From: Calothrix brevissima NIES-22
Lineage (GTDB): Bacteria > Cyanobacteriota > Cyanobacteriia > Cyanobacteriales > Nostocaceae
Assembly (NCBI RefSeq): GCF_002367995.1
Contig: NZ_AP018207.1
Coordinates: 1,054,001 to 1,118,000 of the forward strand
Direction of reading: 5' to 3'
Length of the DNA: 64,000 nucleotides
Under the pieces are notes generated by a model. It saw only the letters and a list, made by a program, of their open reading frames with translations, made no database searches and was not told where the DNA came from. Of the stretch, positions 35,600 through 44,402 are shown one piece after another. The position numbers were made by a program, and so were the translations under genes. The stretch's first letter is position 1, and the number at the start of each line of letters is the position of its first letter.

Positions 35600-36321
35600 T
35601 CGCTTTTAACCTCTAACATTTTGACGATAAAGCTGCTTCCCGTATAACTGCTTGGCCTTCATACTAATTTCCTAGAGTTCGTTAGATAAACCAAAAATTT
35701 TAACAGTATTTACGCATACCAACGTAATTTTGTCATGCTGCACGCGGGGTTGCAAAGTAGATAATTTAGCTAATTAGTTAATATAGTGTGTTTGGTTTGG
35801 CATCACAGGTAAACATTCTGTCAGTCTTATTTCAATCATCTATGTTTTTAGCAGGATTTTTTCACGAGAAAAAATCTTACTGCAAATCAATACGTATTCT
35901 TTTTGTACAGATAGGAATTGTTAAAAACTTGTAAATGGATACTTTGTTACCACTAGTACCGCTACGCGGAAGTCAAAAGTCAAAAATCAAAAGTCAAAAG
36001 ACTTATATTCTGGGCTTTTGCGCCATTGAGAATGGTATGTTTATTGACGCCGTATTGTACTAGGTTAGATCAATTCTGCAACTAAACTCACTAACAGTAT
36101 TGAATGTAACTTCAGTGACGGTTTATATCTGTAAATATGGTTAAATTATTGGTTTGCGCTAATTCAGAATCTTGTCTACCTATGAAAATTATTCTAATTA
36201 ATTAACAGCAATTCTGCAAAAAGTATTTGGGCTTTAGCGTTCTTAAATTTGCATTTAGCTATTTTTGATACAGACACAAAGAAAATGAGAAAAATGTAAA
36301 TAATTAATGAGGATTCTGTTA
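35600..36321. other. 722-bp AT-rich intergenic region
   Basis: No gene or stable hairpin was seen. AGTCAAAAGTCAAAAATC heptamers occur at about 35971-36002. A palindromic stretch TTTTTTCACGAGAAAAAATC (near 35858-35877) could be a regulatory site. Both flanking genes are on the minus strand, so the promoter of the DMT fusion lies here. Confidence 0.6.
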
Positions 36322-37572
36322 TCAACTTGATAGAAAAAATATCTTAGCAATGCTAAAGATAGCAGCGCTGAGAATGGCGCTGATGGGAACAGTAATTAGC
36401 CATGCGGCGGCGATACCTTTTAAGGTTTGGAATTGAATCGACTTGAGATTTTGCACGAGTCCAATCCCCACCACGCCACCAACTAGGGCATGGGATGTAG
36501 ACACAGGTAAACCGAGACGAGAAGCGATGAGAATCGTTGTAGCGGTGGCGAGTTCCGCACAAAATCCACTGCTAGGTTGTAAGGCAATAATATTTTCGCC
36601 AATGGTAGCAATAACTTTTTTACCCCAAATGGCTAAACCACTAACAATAGCGACCCCACCAAGGATTAAAATCCATATGGGGATGGTAATGCCATTTATC
36701 GGGACGCTACCAGTTTGATTAATATAAACGATCGCGGCTAGAGGTGCGATCGCATTTCCCACATCATTAGAACCATGTGCAAAGGCGACAAAGCAAGCAC
36801 TCAGCAATTGAAACCGCCCAAATAACCGCTCAGTGGCGTTGGGGGTGGTATTGTCCTGTAATTGTCGCCAGCTATAAAAGGTGAGTCCCACGGCAGCGAT
36901 CGCACCTGTAAAAATGGGAATATCGTAAGCTGGGAGATTTAACCCAACTTGGTTAATTAAATAATTACTCAAAGGTTCAGTCAGCGATGGCAGAACAATC
37001 ACGCCAAATGTGCCGATGAGTACTGCACTCAACCAAGGAAGCCATTCATTTAACTGTATAAGTTGATTTGGTTGGTCTAAAATCCAGCGCTTGATTTGAC
37101 TGTAAAATAAAGCCGCGATCGCACCGCTAATCACAGGGGTTAAAATCCAGCCAATGGTAATTGAACCAATCGATGACCAATCAATTGCACCTACTCCCAA
37201 AGCTACCCAACTAAAACCCGCGATCGCACCGACAACCGCATGGGAAGAAGATACAGGTAACCCCCGCGATGTGGCGATTTGTAGCCACACCCCAGAGGCT
37301 AATAACACCGTCACCATCCCCAACACTAAAACTTGCGGTGTCGCCGCAAATAAAGCCGGATTAGCCACTTTTGTGGCGAGAGTTTCCGTTACCTCATGTC
37401 CAAACAATACCGCACCCGCAAACTCTAACACCCCAGCAATTATTAACGCCTGTTTTAAGGTAACAGCCTTAGAACCAACAGAAGTTCCCATTGCGTTAGC
37501 AACATCGTTAGCGCCAAGGTTAAAGGCGACGTAGAAGGCGAGTAGGGCGACGATTATGAGGGTGATGGGCAT
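36322..37572 (-). CDS. PiT-family inorganic phosphate permease
   Basis: A 416-residue permease of the Pit/PHO4 family with the inverted duplication signature: FNLGANDVANAMGTSVGSKAV near the N-terminus, then FAHGSNDVGNAIAPLAAIVY in the second half. About ten membrane helices. It takes up metal-phosphate with protons and is low-affinity. The stop lies next to an AT-rich region without a clear terminator. The upstream STRR separates it from the dehydrogenase gene. Confidence 0.95.
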   Translation of the reverse strand: MPITLIIVALLAFYVAFNLGANDVANAMGTSVGSKAVTLKQALIIAGVLEFAGAVLFGHEVTETLATKVANPALFAATPQVLVLGMVTVLLASGVWLQIATSRGLPVSSSHAVVGAIAGFSWVALGVGAIDWSSIGSITIGWILTPVISGAIAALFYSQIKRWILDQPNQLIQLNEWLPWLSAVLIGTFGVIVLPSLTEPLSNYLINQVGLNLPAYDIPIFTGAIAAVGLTFYSWRQLQDNTTPNATERLFGRFQLLSACFVAFAHGSNDVGNAIAPLAAIVYINQTGSVPINGITIPIWILILGGVAIVSGLAIWGKKVIATIGENIIALQPSSGFCAELATATTILIASRLGLPVSTSHALVGGVVGIGLVQNLKSIQFQTLKGIAAAWLITVPISAILSAAIFSIAKIFFLSS

Positions 37573-37574
37573 TT

Positions 37575-37660
37575 TTGATGGTTGATGGTTGACGGTTGAT
37601 GGTTGACTGTTGACTGTTGACTGTTACCTCTGACAACTGACAACTGACAACTGACTAATG
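37575..37660. repeat. Heptamer tandem repeat (GTTGACT/GACAACT type)
   Basis: Runs of 7-bp units: TTGATGG/TTGACTG changing to GACAACT at about 37632-37650. Comparable tracts are at 45762-45800, 51857-51911, 55206-55240 and 58938-59120. Such STRRs are a feature of heterocystous cyanobacterial genomes. Confidence 0.85.
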
Positions 37661-37664
37661 ACCA

Positions 37665-38711
37665 TTAAGGATAAATTAAAATTTTGTAGGTGTCTGGTTT
37701 GGGGGCGATCGCTTGTTCTACAGCTTGTGATAAATTTTGTAGGGGATAGCGATCGCTGATTAAGGCTTCTACATCAATCCGGCGATTAAAGACGATATCG
37801 GCTGAGAGATTTTGTAAGCGGTAGGATGAGCTATAACTGCCCATTAAGTCGATTTCGCGGCGATATAAAATATTGGGGTTGATGGGAATTTCGATTTCGT
37901 CGGGAAATTCTGCGAAAAACAGAATTTTACCACCTTTGCGAGTGCAATCTAAAGCTTGAAAGAAGGCTTTTTCGCTAGGTACGGCGAGTAAGGTAACATC
38001 TACACCCAAACCACCAGTGATAGCTTGAATTTTTGCAGGTAAATCAGCGTCACGGGCATCAAAAGCGGCTTCAGCACCGACATTTAAAGCCTTTTCAATT
38101 CTAGAGGGTAGTAAGTCGGTAGCGATCGCTCTACCACCAAAATACTTCACCAACATAATAAACATTAAGCCAATTGGCCCTGCACCTGTGATTAATACCG
38201 TTTGTCCCGGTGCAATTTGCGCTTTTTTGACTGCTTTTAAACAGCAATTAGTCGGCTCAACAAAACTCGCTGCTTCAAAACTGATATCATCGGGGATGGG
38301 AATTAAGCCGCCATTTTGCACAATATGTCCTGGGACTTTGACATATTCCGCAAAACCGCCACCACTGGCGTTAAATCCGGCGGTAGTCGAGATGTTTTTA
38401 TAAACATCACACATGGAATAATTTTCATTGAGGCAGTAGGCGCAACGCATACAGGGAATATGGTGCATTACCGCCACCCTTTGTCCCACTTGCCAATTTT
38501 TCACATCAGCACCCACAGATGCGATTGTACCCGCCGTTTCATGTCCAAAAATGCGCGGCGGTTCGTACAGGGGATAACGAATTTTCTTAATATCTGACTG
38601 ACACAATCCTACTACCCCCACCTTCACCAGCACTTCATCCGGTTCCAGAGTCGGGACTGGGATTTCTTCGTAGGAAAGTTGATTTACGCCTCTAAATACC
38701 TGTGCTTTCAC
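37665..38711 (-). CDS. Zinc-dependent medium-chain alcohol/polyol dehydrogenase
   Basis: A 348-residue MDR enzyme. The catalytic zinc site C37, H57-E58 (FGHETAGTI) and the structural zinc cysteines C87, C90, C93 and C101 are all present. A Rossmann loop GAGPIG lies at about 176-181. The fold is closest to sorbitol/threonine dehydrogenase types. It would oxidise a polyol or hydroxy compound with NAD(P). The exact substrate is not visible. ATG start at 38711. Confidence 0.88.
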   Translation of the reverse strand: MKAQVFRGVNQLSYEEIPVPTLEPDEVLVKVGVVGLCQSDIKKIRYPLYEPPRIFGHETAGTIASVGADVKNWQVGQRVAVMHHIPCMRCAYCLNENYSMCDVYKNISTTAGFNASGGGFAEYVKVPGHIVQNGGLIPIPDDISFEAASFVEPTNCCLKAVKKAQIAPGQTVLITGAGPIGLMFIMLVKYFGGRAIATDLLPSRIEKALNVGAEAAFDARDADLPAKIQAITGGLGVDVTLLAVPSEKAFFQALDCTRKGGKILFFAEFPDEIEIPINPNILYRREIDLMGSYSSSYRLQNLSADIVFNRRIDVEALISDRYPLQNLSQAVEQAIAPKPDTYKILIYP

Positions 38712-38770
38712 GTTGATTTTTCACCGCTCAACGTTACTAGATGTAACATTTACTGGTCAAAGTTAAGCTA

Positions 38771-39316
38771 TCAAATTTGAGATTTAATATTGCTTGTAAA
38801 TCTTGGTGCTTCTCTACTGAGTAATTCTAGAAGCTCAATAAAACTCATAGGTGGCTTTTTGAGACTTTGAGACTGTAGCTGTAACACCTCAATCACTTGT
38901 TCTGGATATAGATTATATAATTCAGTTAAAAAATCGTCTGGAGATTTGGCTTGGATTTGCCAAGGTGCTAAATCCCTCTCTTGAAAATGCTTCAAGTTTG
39001 AGGTGACAATGATATTAGCCTTAGCTATCACAGCCGCAGCTAGAACATGGCGATCGTTAGGATGATTTGTCATGAATTGAACAATATTTTCAGAAACTAC
39101 AATTAGTGCTGAGGGAAAAGCTTGTTTAATTCTCCCTTCTAGTCTCATAGCTTGGGTAGTTGTGAGTCTACCTGTATTGACCAGATTACGAGTTGCACCA
39201 TCAAGTATTTCTTGCGTCCAATATGGTAAATATAATCCAGCCTCAGCAAGACATAATAGTGTGTCTCGTAAGTACATAGGAAACAGTACACAAGAATCCA
39301 GCACAGCAAGATACAT
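38771..39316 (-). CDS. PIN-domain protein (toxin of an HTH-PIN pair)
   Basis: A 181-residue PIN protein: D7 (AVLDSCVLF), E36, and D88 in NDRHVLAAAVIAKANIIVTSN. The last acidic position is an Asn (N107), as in some PIN subfamilies of this size (PIN_3/COG1569-like). The gene lies 26 bp after an HTH-excisionase-type gene on the same strand, forming a toxin-antitoxin module. Whether it cuts RNA with the substituted residue is open. Confidence 0.8.
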   Translation of the reverse strand: MYLAVLDSCVLFPMYLRDTLLCLAEAGLYLPYWTQEILDGATRNLVNTGRLTTTQAMRLEGRIKQAFPSALIVVSENIVQFMTNHPNDRHVLAAAVIAKANIIVTSNLKHFQERDLAPWQIQAKSPDDFLTELYNLYPEQVIEVLQLQSQSLKKPPMSFIELLELLSREAPRFTSNIKSQI

Positions 39317-39342
39317 AATACTCAGTCAAGCATCGAGACACC

Positions 39343-39798
39343 CTACTCATAAAATCCTAAATCTTGGCTTTCAGCTATTAATTCATCTAGCAATTGTCTA
39401 CGTTTACTATCCCTTTGCTGTTTATATTTTTTTAAATCCTCAAATTTCACCCTTCTATGAGTTCCTACCATAATGTAAGGAAGTTCACCCTGCTCTAATA
39501 ATTTAATTAGATAGGGACGCGATACATTTAACAAATCCGCCGCCTGTTGTGTAGTCAGTTCAGGATTATATGTAACTATAGATACATTTTTACCTGATGC
39601 CATTGCTTGTACTACTTGACGTAATACATAAAATACAGAATCAGGAATAGTAATTTCTTCAACGTTTTCTGCGACTAATTTTACTTGACTATTTTTCTGA
39701 TTGAGTATATTGTCAAGCTTCTGAAGCGCTTCAGTTTCAGATTCTTTAATTAGACTGGAATCAGTCGGCAGATTTTGGTTAGATAGGAAAGTATACAT
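39343..39798 (-). CDS. Antitoxin with excisionase-type helix-turn-helix
   Basis: A 151-residue protein from ATG 39798. An upstream ATG at 39870 adds 24 residues (DFDFVYCVCVV...) that do not look like a normal start; I chose the internal one. The DNA-binding part at the C-terminal half reads TTQQAADLLNVSRPYLIKLLEQG then PYIMVGTHRRVKFEDL, the MerR/excisionase fold. The N-terminal half probably contacts the PIN partner. Autoregulation is likely. Confidence 0.78.
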   Translation of the reverse strand: MYTFLSNQNLPTDSSLIKESETEALQKLDNILNQKNSQVKLVAENVEEITIPDSVFYVLRQVVQAMASGKNVSIVTYNPELTTQQAADLLNVSRPYLIKLLEQGELPYIMVGTHRRVKFEDLKKYKQQRDSKRRQLLDELIAESQDLGFYE

Positions 39799-39979
39799 AA
39801 ACAGCTTGAGCTTGATATTTAGTTTTGATTGTACTACACAAACGCAATAAACGAAATCAAAATCAAGCATTCATCCACAATACAGGGCTAAAAAATAATC
39901 GATCTAATCTCTAGTAAAGGATATTAAAACTACCTTGTCTAAGGTAGCCTAACTGGGTATATTCCAGTGGGGTTAAGCA

Positions 39980-41746
39980 ATGCTGAATCAGACATATCAA
40001 GCTGATGTTTTAGTTGTCGGTGGCGGAGTTGGGGGTACAGCAGCAGCGATTCAAGCAGCGCGACGCGGGGCGAAAACTATCTTGGTGAGTGAGTTTGCTT
40101 GGTTGGGGGGAATGTTAACCTCAGCAGGGGTATCTGTTCCTGATGGAAATGAATTAGAAGCGTTTCAGACGGGGTTGTGGGGCGAATTTTTACGAGAATT
40201 GCAGCAACGTCAGCCAGAAGGTTTAGATCATAGCTGGGTAAGCTTTTTTAGTTTCGATCCGCGAGTAGGGGCGCAGATTTTCGCCGATTGGGTGCAAGAA
40301 TTAGCAAATCTGCATTGGATTGCGGGGGAAGTTCCCCTAGAGGTGTTGCGTGAGGGAAGTTGTGTCACTGGCGTGAGGTTTAGTAATTTTATTGTCAAAG
40401 CCAAAATTACTCTCGATGGTACAGAGTTAGGCGATTTATTGGCTTTGGCGGAAATACCTTATCGTTGGGGTTGGGAATGGCAAGAGCAATGGGGAGAACT
40501 AAGCGCCCCAGAGTCTCCTAATCATCTCACAGAAAAATACCCCGTACAAGCGCCCACAGGGGTGGTGCTAATGCAGGATTTTGGCATAGATACTGCCCCA
40601 GAAATTCCCCCAGCGCCAAATTACGATCCATCTTTATTTGTTGGCGCTTGGGATAACTATGGTGCAGAACAGTTTATCAATTACGGGCGCTTACCAGGCG
40701 GTTTATTAATGATAAATTGGCCGATCTGCGGTAACGACTATGGCGAAGGTTTAGGGCGGCTGGTAGAGTCAAAAGTACGCAGAGATGAGTTTATTCAAGA
40801 ATCTCGCTGGCATAGCCAAAATTTTGCCCATTTTATCCAAAATCAACTTGGTCGGCGTTACGGTCTAGCTACACAGGTATTTCCCCATTCTCCTAGCGCT
40901 TTTGCTTTGCATCCCTATTATCGGGAAAGTCGGCGGTTAGTGGGAATGAAGACAATTACAGAACAAGATATCTTACCTGTGTCTGGGGGTCAGGTAGCAT
41001 CATTAAATATAGATACAATTGCGATCGCCAATTATCCCAACGATCACCATTACCCAGGCTTTGACTTTCCCCTCCAACCAAAATCAATTCGTTGGGGGGG
41101 ACGCTGGACGGGAACGCCCTTCACTATTCCCTACAGCAGTCTCATTCCTATCAATACAGATGGTTTTTTAGTCTGCGAAAAGAATATTTCTGTATCACAT
41201 ATTGCTAATGGGGCTACGAGATTACAACCTGTCGTCATGGGAATTGGTCAAGCAGCAGGTATGGCTGCGGCTATGTGTATAGAGTTTAATTGCCAACCGC
41301 GCGATTTACCAGTAAAAGCGCTGCAAATGTCTTTAATGCAAGACCAGCGTTCTCCAGCAGCAATTATTCCCTTGTTTAATTCAACACCAGCAGATATTCA
41401 GTGGCTGCAATGGCAAACACATTATTTACATAATCCAGCCAGCTATCCACTTGATGGCAATTTTCCCACTTCATCGCCATCTACGTATTATTACGATAGT
41501 CCAAAAACTGTGTTATCACGGTTGCCTAATTCTTTTTCAGGTGTACTTCATCTAATATCTCCGCAGAATTACAGATTTAGTATAATTACTCCTAAAGCTT
41601 ATCAACAGTCAACTTGGCAGCTTGTAACCTTGCGATCGCACGTGAATTTACAACTACAAGCTTGTAACCATAAGCAATTGCTGACAGTTAGCGGTCGAAT
41701 TAACCCTGCTGGTAATTGGCTACTAGTCGAATATATGGATATTTGA
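39980..41746 (+). CDS. FAD-dependent oxidoreductase (FAD_oxidored family)
   Basis: A 588-residue flavoprotein. The dinucleotide-binding loop is VLVVGGGVGGTAAAIQAARRG (10-30), followed by LGGMLTSAGVSVPDG and, late, NGATRLQPVVMGIGQAAGMAAAMC, the FAD-contact block of family PF12831. Substrate unknown; relatives are often linked to carbohydrate turnover. It ends 85 bp before the patX-like gene, in the same direction, but a separate promoter element (41794-41799) lies between. Confidence 0.85.
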   Translation: MLNQTYQADVLVVGGGVGGTAAAIQAARRGAKTILVSEFAWLGGMLTSAGVSVPDGNELEAFQTGLWGEFLRELQQRQPEGLDHSWVSFFSFDPRVGAQIFADWVQELANLHWIAGEVPLEVLREGSCVTGVRFSNFIVKAKITLDGTELGDLLALAEIPYRWGWEWQEQWGELSAPESPNHLTEKYPVQAPTGVVLMQDFGIDTAPEIPPAPNYDPSLFVGAWDNYGAEQFINYGRLPGGLLMINWPICGNDYGEGLGRLVESKVRRDEFIQESRWHSQNFAHFIQNQLGRRYGLATQVFPHSPSAFALHPYYRESRRLVGMKTITEQDILPVSGGQVASLNIDTIAIANYPNDHHYPGFDFPLQPKSIRWGGRWTGTPFTIPYSSLIPINTDGFLVCEKNISVSHIANGATRLQPVVMGIGQAAGMAAAMCIEFNCQPRDLPVKALQMSLMQDQRSPAAIIPLFNSTPADIQWLQWQTHYLHNPASYPLDGNFPTSSPSTYYYDSPKTVLSRLPNSFSGVLHLISPQNYRFSIITPKAYQQSTWQLVTLRSHVNLQLQACNHKQLLTVSGRINPAGNWLLVEYMDI

Positions 41747-41793
41747 TAAAGTTTATTTTTATTCTGTAAAAAACAATACTTTTTAGGGAATTG

Positions 41794-41799
41794 TCCGGA
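41794..41799 (+). promoter_or_regulatory. DIF1-type element TCCGGA upstream of patX-like gene
   Basis: TCCGGA at 41794-41799 takes the place of a -35 box. With the usual spacing, transcription would start near 41830, giving a leader of about 25 nt before the ATG at 41856. In Anabaena, DIF1-class promoters with TCCGGA drive HetR-dependent transcription in developing heterocysts. The downstream -10 region (AACTAAGTA, about 41812-41820) is weak. Role inferred. Confidence 0.6.
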
Positions 41800-41855
41800 T
41801 GCACTAATAGAAACTAAGTAGCAGTGAATATGTGAGTTACAAAATAACATCTGCT

Positions 41856-42092
41856 ATGCGTGCGTTAATTTCACTTTTAGCTTCTAGCCTGGTAACGGCT
41901 ACCTTAATTTTCAGCTATCAAGTCATGGTCAATTTAATGTCCGATATGTTGCTGGTTTCTGAGGCTACACCAACTTTGCTCTCAGCCAGACCCAAAACCA
42001 AACCCAATCAACCAGAAAAACCTGTACCACACCGTGGTAGCGGACGTAGAGAGTTAATGGAGTATAACCGTAATGCCCGTTCTGTTGTTTAA
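41856..42092 (+). CDS. patX: PatX-like RGSGR-containing heterocyst inhibitor precursor
   Basis: A 78-residue protein from the ATG at 41856; a GTG at 41832 would add eight residues but lies almost at the predicted transcription start. It has a signal peptide-like helix (RALISLLASSLVTATLIFSYQ), a Pro/Lys-rich middle (SARPKTKPNQPEKPVP) and then HRGSGRREL, with RGSGR encoded at 42033-42047. The pentapeptide RG(S/T)GR is the active part of PatS, HetN and PatX, which bind the master regulator HetR and stop neighbouring cells from differentiating. Size, signal peptide and HRG(S/T)GR near the C-terminus agree with PatX. HetR itself is not in the window. Confidence 0.82.
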   Translation: MRALISLLASSLVTATLIFSYQVMVNLMSDMLLVSEATPTLLSARPKTKPNQPEKPVPHRGSGRRELMEYNRNARSVV

Positions 42093-42711
42093 TCGCTTTA
42101 GCTGCAATTTTCTTGTCTTTGAGGAGTTTAATTACAGACAAATTGGGTGTTGTGCTTAACATCCTTTACATCATTAATTTAGTAAAGAGATAACAGTCAA
42201 CACATAGAATATCAGCATTTGTGCCGTAGTCTATCCGTAAATTGATGTATATATAGTCCGTTGTATCCCTGATGTTACGAATGTGTCAAAAATCCCAGTG
42301 CATGTATTAATCGCATCACCAACTCCTCTCAAAGCTGCGTTTACTGCTTCTAACTCCTTTAATCTCCCAGATGTCATTTAGGTCAACGGTTCTATCGAGG
42401 GTTTCTGATTCCGATCTATTCTCAGTCATTTACTCAGCCGATCAACCCATCGATAGTTTGAAACCGTTACCCAGTTAAGCCAATAATTTACGCTAAATTA
42501 ATAGACAGCTTTACCAAGCGATCGCAACTTGCAATCTCAGATGTTATTTCTGATTGCGGTAGCTAGCGCTGTTGCAACACAAATCTTTTGCAATCTGTCA
42601 CGATCGAAACAAGACTTTGTGGATTATGTGCCATGTCTGTACGATCTCTTGCAACTCAATTGTGTTGAACTTGTGCAATGGCTACATCACCAGTAAATAA
42701 CCCTCAATCTG
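42093..42711. other. 619-bp intergenic region after patX with a possible folded RNA
   Basis: No gene found. An interrupted inverted repeat lies at 42385-42468: AACGGTT-CTATCGA pairs with TCGATAG and then AACCGTT (five extra bases on the right arm). The loop contains CCGATC and CTCAG twice each. It could be a structured leader or small RNA. The remainder holds the probable promoter of the deacetylase gene. Confidence 0.5.
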
Positions 42712-43401
42712 ATGAAAATGCAGCTAGCTTCTGTTTTACCAATTCTTTATCGTATTCTCCAGCCAAGATTTAGCAATTGTTTGTGGAGTGGAGACGATAA
42801 TTCTCGCGCCATCGCCCTGACCTTTGATGATGGCCCTCATCCCCGCTATACTCCTGAATTATTGGCTGTTTTAGATCGTTATCAAATTAGAGCTAGTTTT
42901 TTTTGGTTAGGTGCTTGTGTCAACCGTTCCCCAGAGATTGCTAAAGCAATATGCGATCGCGGACACTGGATTGGATTGCATGGTTACGATCATCAATCTT
43001 TTCCCCTGCTATCCCCAATACAACTGCGAGATACCTTAGAAAAAACCCAAGCTGCGATATATACTGCTTGCAATCTTCCGCCAGAACAAGTCAGGGATGT
43101 ACGTCCACCAAACGGTTTATTCACACCCAAAATTTTAAAATATTTATTGCAGTGGAATTATCGCCCAGTCATGTGGAGCGTAGTTCCAGTTGATTGGACT
43201 AGACCAGGAGTTTCCACTGTAACGCAGCGTGTTTCTCAACAAGTAAAAAATGGTTCCATCATTGTTTTACATGATGGTGCTTATGGCGGTCAAGATGTTG
43301 CTGCCACCAGTGAAATTTTAATTCCCCAACTACTACAAAAAGGCTATCGATTTGTGACTATCGATACTTTTTGGCAACCAGTAAAAATTAAAAATTCGTA
43401 A
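42712..43401 (+). CDS. Polysaccharide deacetylase (NodB/CE4 domain)
   Basis: A 229-residue CE4 enzyme. Motifs: ALTFDDGPHP with D39-D40, HGYDHQS with H90 and H94 binding the metal, RPPNG at about 131-135, and IIVLHDG near the C-terminus. It removes acetyl or other acyl groups from a glycan such as peptidoglycan or an exopolysaccharide. Start ATG at 42712; the Met at residue 3 is equally possible. Divergent-free position after patX. Confidence 0.92.
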   Translation: MKMQLASVLPILYRILQPRFSNCLWSGDDNSRAIALTFDDGPHPRYTPELLAVLDRYQIRASFFWLGACVNRSPEIAKAICDRGHWIGLHGYDHQSFPLLSPIQLRDTLEKTQAAIYTACNLPPEQVRDVRPPNGLFTPKILKYLLQWNYRPVMWSVVPVDWTRPGVSTVTQRVSQQVKNGSIIVLHDGAYGGQDVAATSEILIPQLLQKGYRFVTIDTFWQPVKIKNS

Positions 43402-43613
43402 TTAAAAATTCGTAATTAGTTGATGGCAAACAAGCCAACCATCACAGAGTTATACCAATTCAAAATTCAAAATTCAGAATTCAAAATTAAGAAAGCTAGA
43501 TATCACCAGGCTTTGAGCATGTTTATCTGTAGCATTCTTTTTTATTGGTGTTACCTCTACAAGTCTACTATTCACCATTTTTTAATTACGAATTACGAAT
43601 TACGAATTAGTAA

Positions 43614-43949
43614 TTATTTACCATGTCCTATTGGTGCGACTTCAGCATCAGTACTGGTAGGTGGTGCAGGTTCCTCAGTTCCTAAAAGATGATGTATTTC
43701 ACTTAATGAACTTGGTTGTGCTTCTGGTTGTTTTGGGGAATCGCCCATATATTCAATTAGGTCTTCTACTTGGCAATTGAGTGCTTTACAAAACCTAATT
43801 ATGCGTTCAATATGATCCGTCCCAGTTCTACCGCTTTCCCAGTTCTGGATAGTGCTTTCAGTCACGCCAACAAGACGTGACAACTCAAGCTGGGTTAGCC
43901 CTGCTTTTTCCCGAAGCAAAGCGATCCTTGGTTTTGGCTTTTGTTTCAC
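43614..43949 (-). CDS. XRE-family helix-turn-helix regulator
   Basis: A 111-residue protein with an N-terminal Cro/CI-type HTH (KPRIALLREKAGLTQLELSRLVGVTESTIQNWESGRT, residues 6-42) followed by a helical part (RIIRFCKALNCQVEDLIEYMG). The C-terminal tail is Pro/Ser/Glu-rich and ends PIGHGK. It probably binds a palindromic site as a dimer; targets unknown. The last codons run into an AT-rich repeat tract. A frame on the other strand is chance. Confidence 0.85.
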   Translation of the reverse strand: MKQKPKPRIALLREKAGLTQLELSRLVGVTESTIQNWESGRTGTDHIERIIRFCKALNCQVEDLIEYMGDSPKQPEAQPSSLSEIHHLLGTEEPAPPTSTDAEVAPIGHGK

Positions 43950-44240
43950 AGCTATAGCACTTGTTTTTGATTATTTATAGACGTAGATCCTAGCACCAAA
44001 AAAAAGCGGCGCTAAAAAAACACCAGAAAAAATTTGGTTCCAATCTGCTCCTTGAGAATGTTAAGTTTTACTATGTTCATACCAACAGGAATCTTAATAT
44101 TTTCTCCAGTAACTCAACTGTATTGAGTGATAGCTTTACCCGTCATCAAGGGCGTTTTTGATGAAACCAAAATGTGGCGAAACGATGACATATTGCTCAA
44201 AAGACGCAAGAAAAATTAACCCTAATTCCTAGCTCCTAGT
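43950..44240. other. Intergenic region upstream of MITE-like element B
   Basis: AT-rich; holds the XRE gene's promoter region. No gene. It runs into CTCCTAG heptamers at the left flank of the element at 44241. Confidence 0.5.
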
Positions 44241-44402
44241 ACGTGTTTTCAAAGTCGCCGTCACCCTATAAGGGTGCGGCTACCTCTACCAAGTCCGCCT
44301 GCGCGGACTACGAGAAGTGAGGCTTTTTAGCCCACGCAGGTGGGCTTGGTTTGTGTAGCCTCAGGCTTTAGCCTGAAGGCGTTTGGAGTTTGAAAACACG
44401 CC
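44241..44402. repeat. MITE-like element B, same ends as element A
   Basis: CGTGTTTTCAAA (44242-44253) pairs perfectly with TTTGAAAACACG (44389-44400). The right end (GGAGTTTGAAAACACGCC, 44385-44402) is identical to that of element A at 15220-15237. The interior differs: it holds small palindromes (CCTATAAGG; GTCCGCCTGCGCGGAC; GCCCACGCAGGTGGGC; CAGGCTTTAGCCTG). The element ends exactly at the moeA stop codon. Flanks read TAGCTCCTA (left) and TAGCCCTTA (right). Confidence 0.75.

Noticed and set aside
43420-43692. A 90-codon frame over the AT-rich tract after the deacetylase
   Set aside because: Made of AAAATTC/AATTACG repeats and antisense to the XRE gene.
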